From Gammaproteobacteria bacterium (GTDB lineage Bacteria > Pseudomonadota > Gammaproteobacteria > GCA-001735895), in contig JASJCI010000028.1 in NCBI GenBank assembly GCA_030066085.1, positions 1 through 64,000 on the forward strand: a DNA stretch of 64,000 nt, read 5' to 3'. The translations under genes were made by a program, and so were the position numbers. Of the stretch, positions 1-15,064 are shown one piece after another (position 1 is the stretch's first letter; every line of letters begins with the position of its first letter). The notes under the pieces are model-generated. The model was not told the origin of the DNA and ran no database searches. It was given only the letters and a program-made list of their open reading frames with translations.

Positions 1-288
1 CGTCGCGGCCGCGGCCCCGACCGCACCGAGGGCGAGGATCGCCATGCCTCCGACGATCCAGGGAGTGCGCCGGCCGCGCAGATCCGAGCCGTAGCCCCAA
101 CGCGGGCGCGAGAGCTGGATCGCGTAGTGCCATCCCACGAGGGCGCCGGGCAGGACCGCCGGGAGCGCCAGCTCCACCACCATCACCCGGTTGAGGGTCG
201 AGGTTGTCAGCACCACGATCGCCCCCAGGCAGGTCTGTACCAGCCCGAGGCGAAATATACCGAACCAGCCGAGTGTTGCAGCGTTCAT
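1..288 (-). CDS. PucC-family (BCD) bacteriochlorophyll/light-harvesting transporter, N-terminal part (Bch2/ORF428-like)
   Basis: The gene is cut by the left edge; 96 codons from the ATG at 288 are visible and the frame stays open to base 1. The protein starts MNAATLGWFGIFRLGLVQTC and contains STLNRVMVVELALPA, the N-terminal signature of the PucC/LhaA major-facilitator-like family; the same motif occurs in lhaA of this window. Membrane segments begin near residues 10-35. It lies 28 bases downstream of bchG on the same strand. In many purple bacteria the order bchG-orf428-bchP is conserved, so this is probably the orf428 (bch2) homologue, thought to help assemble light-harvesting complexes. Family is clear; the exact orthologue is inferred from position. 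Confidence 0.85.
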   Translation of the reverse strand, partial: MNAATLGWFGIFRLGLVQTCLGAIVVLTTSTLNRVMVVELALPAVLPGALVGWHYAIQLSRPRWGYGSDLRGRRTPWIVGGMAILALGAVGAAAAT

Positions 289-316
289 CGAATCTCCTTG
301 ACGATCTTCATCACGT

Positions 317-1216
317 TCAGGGCGCAACCGCGAACGCGCTGACCATCATGCCCAGTACCGACAGCAATACACCGGTACCGTTGTACCAGGGCGCGACCTC
401 GCGCGGGCGGCGTATCAGCCGCGCCATTGCCGCCAGCTGCAGCAGCACGAATACGACGATGACAGCCGCATGCAGCGGCCGCTCCCACGCAAGCAACAGA
501 CCGATAACGAACAACTGGGGTAGCGCCATCGTGATACAGGCCAGTTTCACCGCACGCGTTACGCCGAGCTGAACCGGCAGGGTTCGTATCCCCAGCTGAC
601 GGTCGCCGTCCACCGACTTGAAATCATTGAGCGTCATGATGCCGTGCGCACCGATGCTATAGAGTATGGCCAGCAGGAATACGCGGTAATCCGGCATGGC
701 ACCGCCGATCATGACGGCTGCGCCGGTAACCCAGGCAAGGCCTTCGTAGGAAAACCCGACCGCGGCGTTACCCCACCAGCCGTTGAGCTTGAGTCGCAGC
801 GGCGGTGCGCTGTACGCCCACGCCAACGCGACGCCGATAACGGTTGCGACCAGCACCCAGGTGCCGAGCCAGGCGCCCAGCGCCAGCGACAGCAAGGTCC
901 AGGCAATGGCGAAGTAAAGCCCCTGGCGACCCGGAACACGTCCGGAGGGTATCGGTCGTCCCGGTTCGTTGATCGCGTCGACGTGGCGGTCGAACCAGTC
1001 GTTTACGACCTGGCTGGCGCCGCAGACCATCGGCCCCGCCAGCAGGATTCCGAGAACGACGACGAGCGGCTGCTCCAGTGGCGAGACACCCGATGACGCC
1101 ACGCCGCAGGCGAATGCCCACATCGGCGGGAACCAGGTAATGGGCTTGAGCAGTTCGACCAGTGCCGACCATTCGGCGCGCTGCCAACCGGGTGCTGTCG
1201 ATTCGGTCTTTATCAC
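317..1216 (-). CDS. bchG: Bacteriochlorophyll synthase (geranylgeranyl/phytyl transferase) BchG
   Basis: A 299-residue polytopic membrane protein of the UbiA prenyltransferase superfamily. It attaches the C20 isoprenoid tail to bacteriochlorophyllide a, the last major step of pigment synthesis. The Mg-diphosphate binding region NDWFDRHVDAINEP is visible near residues 72-85, followed by GRPIPSG. The N-terminal LLKPITWFPPMWAFACG is typical of chlorophyll synthases. The start is GTG at 1216; an out-of-frame ATG just upstream reads straight into a stop. It sits between ppsR and a PucC-like gene, all on the minus strand, the standard purple-bacterial order. Its own promoter and PpsR operator lie directly upstream, and the predicted transcript may begin at or next to the GTG. 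Confidence 0.95.
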   Translation of the reverse strand: MIKTESTAPGWQRAEWSALVELLKPITWFPPMWAFACGVASSGVSPLEQPLVVVLGILLAGPMVCGASQVVNDWFDRHVDAINEPGRPIPSGRVPGRQGLYFAIAWTLLSLALGAWLGTWVLVATVIGVALAWAYSAPPLRLKLNGWWGNAAVGFSYEGLAWVTGAAVMIGGAMPDYRVFLLAILYSIGAHGIMTLNDFKSVDGDRQLGIRTLPVQLGVTRAVKLACITMALPQLFVIGLLLAWERPLHAAVIVVFVLLQLAAMARLIRRPREVAPWYNGTGVLLSVLGMMVSAFAVAP

Positions 1217-1222
1217 ATGTGT

Positions 1223-1251
1223 AATCTACAAATGTCACATGCAATTGTCAA
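1223..1251 (-). promoter_or_regulatory. Predicted sigma-70 promoter of bchG
   Basis: On the minus strand a perfect -35 box TTGACA (1251-1246) and a -10 box TAGATT (1228-1223) are separated by exactly 17 bases. The expected transcription start, about 7 bases past the -10 box, falls on or next to the GTG start codon at 1216, so the mRNA may be leaderless. The -35 box is shared with a TGT-N12-ACA operator. A CATGTG/CACATG dyad (1216-1221 and 1236-1241) also spans the -10 box. Confidence 0.6.
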
Positions 1252-1263
1252 TTTTTATTTACA
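1246..1263. promoter_or_regulatory. PpsR/CrtJ-type operator TGT-N12-ACA upstream of bchG
   Basis: The sequence reads TGTCAATTTTTATTTACA: an exact match to the TGT-N12-ACA consensus known for PpsR/CrtJ. It overlaps the predicted bchG -35 box, as expected for a repressor site. Additional half sites TGTCA (1233) and TGACA (1266-1270) flank it. ppsR is encoded immediately upstream, so this operator is likely bound by its own neighbour. Confidence 0.65.
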
Positions 1264-1349
1264 CATGACACAGAAACAGGGCTTCAGCACCGCGCAAGCG
1301 GCGGATTTGACAAGCGTTGAGCAACAGCGGGCGGGCCGCCGAACGGAGA

Positions 1350-2792
1350 TCAGTCCTCGCCGGAACCGATATCGCCGAGGCTATGGCGGCGCAGCTTGGA
1401 ATACAGGCTTTGACGGCTCAGCCCGAGCAGTTCCGCCGCCGAGGCGCGATTATCGCCGGTCAGGTTCAGCGCGGCCTCGATGCAGAGCTTCTCGACCACA
1501 TCGGTCGACTGGCGCACCAGTGCCTTGAGCGGTACTCGTCCGACCTGCTGGGTAATCTGCGCAACCGAGCGGGGCAGGCGTCGTTCCGCCGGATCCTGCG
1601 CGCTGATCCGGCGCGCCACATCGCGCACGAAGAAGACGAAGCTGGTTTCCCCGTGGAGGCTATGCGCCGTGGCGGAAATCTCGACCTCGGTGGCCGCGCC
1701 GTGTTCGCCCATGAGAGTGGTCGAAAAAAGGCGAACCGATTCGCCGCGCCGCAGGTGGGTCAACAACACGTTGAGATCGACCGCGCTGCGCCCGAGCCAG
1801 CGATCCACCGACTGCCCCAGCGTCTGTTCCTCGTTGGCGAGTTCGGCCAGGTCGACGAAGCGCTGGTTGGCCGCAACGATCTGGCCCTGCTGGTCGGTGA
1901 CCAGGATCGCATCGGGCGCACTGCGCATGATATCGTCCATGCGAAAGGATGCCTGGCCGCTCGCGACCGGGGCTGCACCGCTGGCCTTGGCGGTCAGCCG
2001 GATCAGGATGCGCGAATCGGCATCCTGCTTGAGCAGATTGGTATCGATGGCAAAATCCTCGCCGCGCTCGGCGCTGCGAATTTCGCTGGCGAAAGCATGG
2101 CCGACCACGCGCGTCTCCGACAGCAGGGCGCGCAACGATTCCTTTTCACTGCCTTCGAACAGGCCGCTGAAAGACTTGCCGACCACCGCGGAATCCTTGG
2201 AACCAAGGATCGCATTGGCTGCATCGTTGGCCTCGAGCACCCGCTCGGTGCGATCGTCCACCACCAGTACCGCCTCGTCGACCATCTGGAACACGAGGCG
2301 ATAGCGGGTTTCCACCTGGCGCAGGCGCCAGTAATCGCGTTCCAGCGCGATTTGCGCATTGACCAGCTGCTGGCGCAGCGCCGCGAGCGCGCGCAGGTCG
2401 CGACCGATGGCAACCAGCAGGTCACCCTCGTCCGCACGCCGCGTGAAATAGCTGATCGGCAACTCGGAACCATCCGGTTGCTGGTGAATGACGTCCTGCC
2501 ACTTGCTGCTGCTGCCGTTGTTGCGCGCCTGGCTCAACAATTGTTCGACCTTGACCCGACTCTCGTCGGTGACCAGGTCGACCCAGGCGCGCCCGACGAG
2601 GCTGTCGTCCATATCGCTGCCAAGGTCGCCACCTGCGATCTCGACAGCGAGGATCCGGCCCTCGGAATCGATTTCGAGCGCAACGTCAGCGGCTTGCTGT
2701 AACAGAGTCAGGAGCGAGGATCTTTCGAGACCTGCAAACACACCGCTACTTTCCTTTAACCAATGAATCGATTCCCGCGTCCCGGCTTGCAT
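1350..2792 (-). CDS. ppsR: PpsR/CrtJ-type transcriptional regulator of photosynthesis genes
   Basis: 480 residues with an N-terminal Q-linker/PAS region, two further PAS domains (roughly residues 155-270 and 290-395, e.g. FQMVDEAVLVVDDRTERVLE and DAILVTDQQGQIVAANQRF) and a C-terminal Fis-type helix-turn-helix (RASAAELLGLSRQSLYSKLRR, about 448-468). PpsR is the aerobic repressor of bch, crt and puc genes. The cysteine in the DNA-binding region is present (C437, in EKLCIEAAL), but it is the only cysteine in the protein. It is transcribed towards bchG and away from bchF. A GGAGG sequence lies about 20 bases upstream of the ATG, too far for an ideal ribosome site, so the exact start is less certain. 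Confidence 0.93.
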   Translation of the reverse strand: MQAGTRESIHWLKESSGVFAGLERSSLLTLLQQAADVALEIDSEGRILAVEIAGGDLGSDMDDSLVGRAWVDLVTDESRVKVEQLLSQARNNGSSSKWQDVIHQQPDGSELPISYFTRRADEGDLLVAIGRDLRALAALRQQLVNAQIALERDYWRLRQVETRYRLVFQMVDEAVLVVDDRTERVLEANDAANAILGSKDSAVVGKSFSGLFEGSEKESLRALLSETRVVGHAFASEIRSAERGEDFAIDTNLLKQDADSRILIRLTAKASGAAPVASGQASFRMDDIMRSAPDAILVTDQQGQIVAANQRFVDLAELANEEQTLGQSVDRWLGRSAVDLNVLLTHLRRGESVRLFSTTLMGEHGAATEVEISATAHSLHGETSFVFFVRDVARRISAQDPAERRLPRSVAQITQQVGRVPLKALVRQSTDVVEKLCIEAALNLTGDNRASAAELLGLSRQSLYSKLRRHSLGDIGSGED

Positions 2793-2851
2793 TGTCGTTC
2801 GGGGCGAATCCGCCTCCCGTCATATAGAAACCGGCGCAAGTATATTTTAAG

Positions 2852-2921
2852 TGTCAACTTTAATCACTTGACGAATGTCAATCTTGTCGACCCGGGCAAC
2901 AAATGTCAATTTTATTTTAGC
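2852..2921. promoter_or_regulatory. Cluster of PpsR-like half sites between ppsR and bchF
   Basis: The AT-rich part of the 197-base ppsR-bchF gap (2793-2989) holds TGTCAA at 2852-2857, TTGACG at 2868-2873, TGTCAA at 2876-2881 and TGTCAATTTTATTTTAGC at 2904-2921, the last a one-arm near match to TGT-N12-ACA. With the exact site at 2930-2947 they could allow cooperative PpsR binding and autoregulation of ppsR. Assignment of individual half sites is inference. Confidence 0.4.
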
Positions 2922-2929
2922 TTTAAAAG

Positions 2930-4794
<1,865 letters not shown>

Positions 4795-4798
4795 AGCC

Positions 4799-6329
4799 AT
4801 GGAACTGACGATCTGGACATACGAAGGCCCGCCGCACGTAGGTGCGATGCGGGTGGCCGCCTCGCTCGAGGATTCTCACCTGCTCCTGCATGCGCCGCAG
4901 GGCGACACTTATGCCGACCTGCTGTTCACGATGATTGCGCGTAACGGCAAGCGCCCGCCGGTGACCTATACGACCTTCCAGGCGCGCGATCTCGGCGCCG
5001 ACACGGCGGCCATCGTGCTGCAAAGCGCACGCGAGGCGGCCGAACGTTTCAAGCCTGCGTTGATGCTGGTCGCGGAAAGCTGCACCGCCGAGCTGCTGCA
5101 GGACCAGCCCGGCACACTGGCGGCCGGCGCGGATCTCGAGGTGCCCGTCGTGCATGTCGAACTGGCGGCCTATTCGCGCAAGGAGAACTGGGGCGCCAGC
5201 GAAACCCTTTACCATCTCGTACGAGCCCTGCTGAATGGCCGGGAAGATCGCAGCGAACGCAAGCCTGCTGACCCGGCACGTCGTCCGCGGGTCAACCTGC
5301 TTGGCCCGACAGAACTCGGTTTTCGTTGCCGCGACGACGTTACCGAGATCACGCGCCTGCTGGATGCCGCCGGTGTCGACGTCAACCTGGCGGCACCCGC
5401 CGACGCGTCGGTCGCGGACCTGTTGCGCATTCCGGACGCCGATGCCAATGTCTGCCTCTATCCCGAGATAGCGCAGACGACCTGCGCCTGGCTCGAACGC
5501 AAATTTCGCCAGCCGACGGTGCGCACCGTGCCGATCGGCGTCGGCGCCACGCGGGACTTCCTCGCCGAGGTCGCCGAGGCAACCGGGATCGAGATCGATA
5601 TCGACAAGATCGAACGGAATTGCCGCCTGCCCTGGTACTCGCGCTCGGTCGATTCGACCTACCTGACCGGCAAGCGGGTTTTCATATTCGCCGATGCCAC
5701 GCACGCGCTGGCCGCGGCGCGCATCGCGCGCGAGGAACTGGGTTTCGAAGTCGTCGGCCTGGGTACCTATTCGCGCGAGCAGGCCAGGGGGGTGCGCGAG
5801 GCGGCGCGTCAGCATGGCCTCGAGCCATTGATTACCGACGATTACCTGGAGGTCGAGCGACGAATCGCGGAACTGCAGCCCGAACTCGTGCTCGGCACCC
5901 AGATGGAACGTCATATCGCCAAGAAACTGGGCATCGGTTGTGCCGTGATTTCGTCGCCGGCGCACGTGCAGGACTTCCCGGCGCGCTACTCGCCGCAAAT
6001 GGGTTACGAGGGCGCTAATGTCATTTTCGACAGCTGGGTTCATCCGCTGATGATGGGCCTCGAGGAACATCTACTCGGCATGTTCCGCGAAGATTTCGAA
6101 TTCAACGACGAGGCGATGCCGTCGCATCTCGCCGCCGTGCCCGGCGAAGGTTACGCGCGGTCCGGGCAGGATGATACGGGTACAGCTGCCGAGGGAACGC
6201 CGGCCTGGGCCCAGGACGCGGAACGCGAACTGAAGAAGATCCCGTTCTTCGTTCGCGGCAAGGCACGCCGCAACACCGAACTGTTCGCCAGCGAACGCGG
6301 TGTCGAAACCATTAGCGTGGAGACACTCT

Positions 6330-6358
<29 letters not shown>
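4799..6358 (+). CDS. bchB: Dark-operative protochlorophyllide reductase subunit BchB
   Basis: 519 residues, the second subunit of the NB component. D36 (in APQGDTYAD), the aspartate known as the unusual fourth ligand of the NB cluster, is present. D285 in [12 protein letters not shown] matches the aspartate described as the proton donor for ring D reduction. The C-terminal stretch [17 protein letters not shown] is the conserved BchB tail. Start ATG at 4799 begins [15 protein letters not shown], the normal family N-terminus. The last 29 bases overlap the start of bchH. Confidence 0.96.
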
Positions 6359-10944
<4,586 letters not shown>

Positions 10945-10945
<1 letters not shown>

Positions 10946-11646
10946 TGGCCACCCACAGTTACCGCCAGCGCCTCGCCGAAATCGAGCACTACTTCGACCG
11001 CACCGCGCTCGAAGCCTGGTCGCGACTGACTTCCAATTCACCGGTGGGGCGCATTCGCAGCACCGTGCGCGCAGGACGCGACGCGATGCGGGCACTGCTA
11101 CTGGAACGCCTTGGCGACGATCTCACGGGACAGCGAATTCTCGATGCGGGCTGCGGTACAGGCGCTCTCAGCATCGAGGCCGCGCGTCGCGGCGCCGAGG
11201 TGCTGGCGATAGATATCTCTCCGAGCCTGATCGACATTGCGCGCGAGCGTACGCCCCGTGATCTCGGTAACGGCAGCGTCGAGTTTCGCGTCGGCGATAT
11301 GTTAGGTGCCGACCTCGGCGACTTCGATCACGCGGTAGCGATGGATTCGCTGATTCACTACCAGACCGACGACGTGATCGCGGCGCTGTGCGAACTCGCG
11401 CCGCGCTGCCGGCGCTCGATCCAGTTTACCTTTGCCCCGCGCACGCCGGCGCTGGCCGTGATGCACTCGGTCGGACGCCTGTTTCCACGCGGCAACCGCG
11501 CGCCGTCGATCGTGCCGGTGGGCGAAAATCACCTGCGGCTCAGCCTCGAACGCGAGCCACGACTGCGCGACTGGCGCCACGGCCGCAGCCAGGCTATCCG
11601 CAGTGGTTTTTACCAGTCCCGGGCCTGCGAGATCCTGCGTCGATGA
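10945..11646 (+). CDS. bchM: Mg-protoporphyrin IX methyltransferase BchM
   Basis: 233 residues. A class I SAM-dependent methyltransferase that methylates the C13 propionate of Mg-protoporphyrin IX, the step after BchHID. The SAM-binding motif ILDAGCGTGALSIEAA is at about 65-80. ATG at 10945 shares one base with the bchL stop (TAATG); a longer upstream frame exists but lies inside bchL. It overlaps lhaA by 4 bases. Confidence 0.95.
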
Positions 11647-13076
11647 AACGCCTTTCCGACATGTTCGCGCTGGGCTGGAAATCGCTGGACCCGAAATATC
11701 TGCCATTTGCCGACGCGGCCACCGACAGTCTGCCAATGAGTCGCCTGCTGCGCCTGGCGCTGTTTCAGATTTCGGCGGGCATGGCGATCGTGCTGCTCAA
11801 CGGCACGCTGAACCGCGTCATGGTGCTGGAGATGAACGTGCCGACCTGGCTGGTGTCGCTAATGGTGTCACTGCCGCTGTTGTTCGCACCGTTTCGCGCG
11901 CTGATCGGACACCGCTCGGATCACCATCGTTCGCTGCTCGGCTGGCGACGGGTGCCTTACATCTGGCTGGGCACGATGCTGCAGTTCGGCGGGCTCGCGA
12001 TCATGCCGTTTGCACTGCTGGTGCTGTCGACGCCGGATGCCGGGCCTGCCTGGCTCGGTTACGCCGGCGCCGCGCTTGCGTTTTTGCTGGTCGGCGCCGG
12101 GCTGCATACCCATCAGACCGCCGGTCTCGCGCTTGCCACCGACCTGGCGCCGCCCGAGGTGCGCCACCGTGTGGTCGCGCTGTTGTTCGTCATGCTGCTG
12201 CTCGGCATGTTCGCCTGCTCGCTGGTGTTTTCGCTGTTGCTGCAGGACTTCAGTCCCAGGCGGCTGACAGAAGTGATCCAGGGCGCAGCCGTACTGACCA
12301 TGGTGCTGAACGTGCTGGCCCTGTGGAAACAGGAGTCTCGCAATCCCGCGCGAACTTCGCCTGCCAGGGCCGTGCCCGGTTTCGCTGAAACCTGGCGACG
12401 CTTTCGCGAAGATCGGCGCGTTCCGCGGCTGCTGATCGCGGTCGGTCTCGGCACCGCGGGTTTCAGCATGCAGGATATCCTGCTCGAGCCCTATGGCGGT
12501 GAAATACTGAAACTGTCGGTGGCGGCCACAACGGGTCTGACCGCGCTGTTTGCCGGCGGTATGCTGATCGCGTTCGCGGTTGCTTCGCGGGCGCTGGGTC
12601 GCGGCAAAGATCCGGCACGGCTGGCCGGTTTTGGCGCACTCGCCGGGACCTTCGCATTCGCCGCGGTCATTCTGTCCGGCACCTTCGAATCAGCCCTGCT
12701 GTTTCGTTGCGGCACGCTGACGATCGGATTTGGCGCTGGCCTGTTCAGTGTCGGCACCCTGACCTTCGCGATGACACTGGCCGAACGCAGCGACAGCGGC
12801 ATCGCCCTTGGCGCCTGGGGTGCGGTCAACGCGACCGCCGCCGGGCTCGCGATAGCACTCGGGGGCGCGCTGCGTGATGCCGTTACCGGCATGGCCGAGC
12901 GCGATTTACTGGGACCCGCGCTGACGGGACCCATTACTGGCTATGGCGTGGTCTATCACGTTGAAATCCTGTTGCTGTTCGCAACCCTGGTAGCGATCGG
13001 TCCGCTGACCGCCAGGTCGGGACCCGCCAAACAGCCACCAACGCGGGGCCTCGGCCTCGCCGATTTTCCGAACTGA
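11643..13076 (+). CDS. lhaA: Light-harvesting 1 assembly protein LhaA (PucC/BCD family)
   Basis: 477 residues with about 12 membrane segments. LhaA assists assembly of the LH1 antenna around the reaction centre and may hand over bacteriochlorophyll. The family signatures NGTLNRVMVLEMNVP (about 50-64) and the RALIGHRSD loop are present. The position between bchM and puhA is the standard one. Its ATG overlaps the bchM stop (ATGA). It is a paralogue of the truncated PucC-like gene at the left edge. Confidence 0.94.
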   Translation: MKRLSDMFALGWKSLDPKYLPFADAATDSLPMSRLLRLALFQISAGMAIVLLNGTLNRVMVLEMNVPTWLVSLMVSLPLLFAPFRALIGHRSDHHRSLLGWRRVPYIWLGTMLQFGGLAIMPFALLVLSTPDAGPAWLGYAGAALAFLLVGAGLHTHQTAGLALATDLAPPEVRHRVVALLFVMLLLGMFACSLVFSLLLQDFSPRRLTEVIQGAAVLTMVLNVLALWKQESRNPARTSPARAVPGFAETWRRFREDRRVPRLLIAVGLGTAGFSMQDILLEPYGGEILKLSVAATTGLTALFAGGMLIAFAVASRALGRGKDPARLAGFGALAGTFAFAAVILSGTFESALLFRCGTLTIGFGAGLFSVGTLTFAMTLAERSDSGIALGAWGAVNATAAGLAIALGGALRDAVTGMAERDLLGPALTGPITGYGVVYHVEILLLFATLVAIGPLTARSGPAKQPPTRGLGLADFPN

Positions 13077-13104
13077 CATGACCTGATTCACGGGAGCAAC
13101 GACT

Positions 13105-13881
13105 ATGGAAACTGGTGCCATCACCGATTACATCGACGTCGCGCAAATGGTGCTGTATGCATTCTGGATATTCTTTGCCGGCCTGATTTTTTACCTGCGG
13201 CGGGAAGACAAGCGCGAAGGTTACCCGCTCGAATCCGACCGCTCGGATTTCGTCCAGGTCGTCGGGTTTCCGGGATTGCCGGAACCGAAGAAATTTGTCC
13301 TGCCCCATGGCGGCGGTGTGCGCTATGCACCGCGCCAGGAAGCGGAAGAATCCTATCCGCTGGCGGCCGAACCGGCCGGCCACTTCCCCGGCGCGCCGCT
13401 GGAACCGACTGGCGACCCGCTGGTCGATGCGGTCGGTCCGGCCTCCTACGCGATGCGACCCAACGTGCCCGACCTGACGCACCACGGAACCCCGCGCATC
13501 GTACCAATGCGCGTTGCGACCGAGTTCAGCATCGAGCCGCGTGATCCCGATCCGCGCGGCAAACGGGTATACGGCGCGGACGGCAAGGCGGGCGCCACGG
13601 TGCGCGATATCTGGGTGGACCGCGGCGAACCGCAGATCCGTTATCTCGAAATGGAGGTCGACGCCAACGGCAAGATTGTTCTGCTGCCGATGAACTTCGT
13701 GCGCGTCAAAGGCGCCGGCCTGCGCATCAACGTGGTTTCGATCCGCTCCGACCAGTTCGCCAATGTGCCAACCCTGGCGAATCCCGACCAGATCACGCTG
13801 CGCGAGGAAGACAAGGTCTGCGCCTATTACGGCGGTGGTCATCTGTACGCCTTTCCGAAGCGTTCGGAGCCGTTGCTATGA
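13105..13881 (+). CDS. puhA: Photosynthetic reaction centre H subunit PuhA
   Basis: 258 residues. PuhA caps the L/M reaction-centre core and supports proton delivery to quinone QB. One N-terminal membrane helix (about 12-31: VAQMVLYAFWIFFAGLIFYL) is followed by the RREDKREGYPLE stop-transfer and a PRC-barrel-like cytoplasmic domain with DIWVDRGEPQIRYLE. A GGGAG ribosome site precedes the ATG. The 28-base gap after lhaA is the second largest in the operon and could hold extra expression control, but I see no clear promoter there. Confidence 0.97.
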   Translation: METGAITDYIDVAQMVLYAFWIFFAGLIFYLRREDKREGYPLESDRSDFVQVVGFPGLPEPKKFVLPHGGGVRYAPRQEAEESYPLAAEPAGHFPGAPLEPTGDPLVDAVGPASYAMRPNVPDLTHHGTPRIVPMRVATEFSIEPRDPDPRGKRVYGADGKAGATVRDIWVDRGEPQIRYLEMEVDANGKIVLLPMNFVRVKGAGLRINVVSIRSDQFANVPTLANPDQITLREEDKVCAYYGGGHLYAFPKRSEPLL

Positions 13882-14543
13882 ACGAACACGAATACGAACC
13901 GGTACGCGGCCTGCCCGACCTGCTGCCGGCCGGCGAACGCACGATCTGGCGCGGCGAGCCCGACTGGCGCAGCCTGGCGCGGCGGGTTTTCCATGTGCGC
14001 AAGATCGCGTTGTACTTCGGCCTGCTGATCGCCTTTTCGACGACCAGCAAGCTGGTTGGCGGCGAGTCGATCGCGGCAATCGTGTCCGCGGCCAGCTGGC
14101 AGCTGACGCTGGCCCTGAGCGCGCTCGGGATCCTGTACTTTCTAGCCTGGCTGTACGCGCGCACAACCGTCTACACACTGACCAGCGAACGCCTGGTGAT
14201 GCGTTTCGGCGTTGCCCTGACCATGGCGGTCAACATCCCCTGGTCGCGAATCACGCAGGCCGATCTGCTCGAGCACCGTGATGGCACCGGCGATATCGTT
14301 TTTACCGTCGACCCGGCGCGGCGCATGTCATACATCCTGCTGTGGCCGCTGATCAGGCCCTGGCGTTTCTCGCCGGTGATGCCGGCGATACGCAGCATCC
14401 GGGACGCCGCTACCGTCGCCGCGCAGTTGGGGGAAATCCTGCGCACGCGTTACGAGCCACCTGCCACTCAATTCCGCGAGGCACCATCAGCGGTCACACC
14501 GGGCATACTCGGCAGCGGGTCTACAGCTGCCACGGCACCCTGA
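13878..14543 (+). CDS. puhB: Photosynthetic complex assembly protein PuhB
   Basis: 221 residues. PuhB is a membrane protein needed for efficient reaction-centre assembly in purple bacteria. The sequence shows RGLPDLLPAGERTIWRGEPDW near the N-terminus, two clear membrane segments (about 48-70 and 73-96) and a bacterial PH-like stretch (TSERLVMRFGVALTMAVNIP). It overlaps puhA by four bases (ATGA) and is followed by puhC. Confidence 0.93.
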   Translation: MNEHEYEPVRGLPDLLPAGERTIWRGEPDWRSLARRVFHVRKIALYFGLLIAFSTTSKLVGGESIAAIVSAASWQLTLALSALGILYFLAWLYARTTVYTLTSERLVMRFGVALTMAVNIPWSRITQADLLEHRDGTGDIVFTVDPARRMSYILLWPLIRPWRFSPVMPAIRSIRDAATVAAQLGEILRTRYEPPATQFREAPSAVTPGILGSGSTAATAP

Positions 14544-14551
14544 GGCACCCG

Positions 14552-15040
14552 ATGAGCGGACATCACCATCACGATCGCACGCTGCCGCGCTGGCTGCTGC
14601 TCGCCGTAGCCGGCCTGATCGGCTTTGCGCTGCTCGGCGTCAGCGTGCACCGCTTGCAGGATTCACCGGCGGCCGTCGCAACAACGGGCAATGCTATTGC
14701 GGTGCGCGACCTTCGTTTCATCGATGTCGGCGGCGGCGAAGTCACGATTCACGATTGGCCGACAGGTCACGTGGTCGCCACCCTGGCGCCAGGTAGCGAA
14801 AACTTCATCCGGGGCGTGCTGCGAGGCCTGGCGCGCGAACGCCGTGCGCGCGGTATCGGTGACGAAACACCGTTTCGCATTGCCCGTTTCCGGGATGGCC
14901 GCGTTACGCTCGAAGACCTCGCAACCGGACGCACCCTGTTCCTCAATGCTTTCGGCGTCACCAACCTGGCCGCTTTCGACCACCTGATCGACGCAGGTCG
15001 ATCCGCGTCGATGCAACCCGACCCCGGCTCGGCCGGCTGA
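14552..15040 (+). CDS. puhC: Photosynthetic complex assembly protein PuhC
   Basis: 162 residues, with one N-terminal membrane anchor (about 14-32) and a soluble, presumably periplasmic domain. Family features are FIRGVLRGLARERRARGI, PFRIARFRDGRVTLEDLATGR and LNAFGVTNLAAFD. PuhC is required for optimal LH1-reaction centre assembly. ATG at 14552 (MSGHHHHDRT) was chosen; the longer frame overlaps puhB. The next gene is puhE, with no acsF between them. Confidence 0.92.
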   Translation: MSGHHHHDRTLPRWLLLAVAGLIGFALLGVSVHRLQDSPAAVATTGNAIAVRDLRFIDVGGGEVTIHDWPTGHVVATLAPGSENFIRGVLRGLARERRARGIGDETPFRIARFRDGRVTLEDLATGRTLFLNAFGVTNLAAFDHLIDAGRSASMQPDPGSAG

Positions 15041-15064
15041 GTCACCCGCCACAGGCCCCTACAC

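Noticed and set aside
1317-2702. 461-codon plus-strand frame opposite ppsR
   Set aside because: PpsR domains and helix-turn-helix are clear on the minus strand; the plus frame has no start context or similarity.
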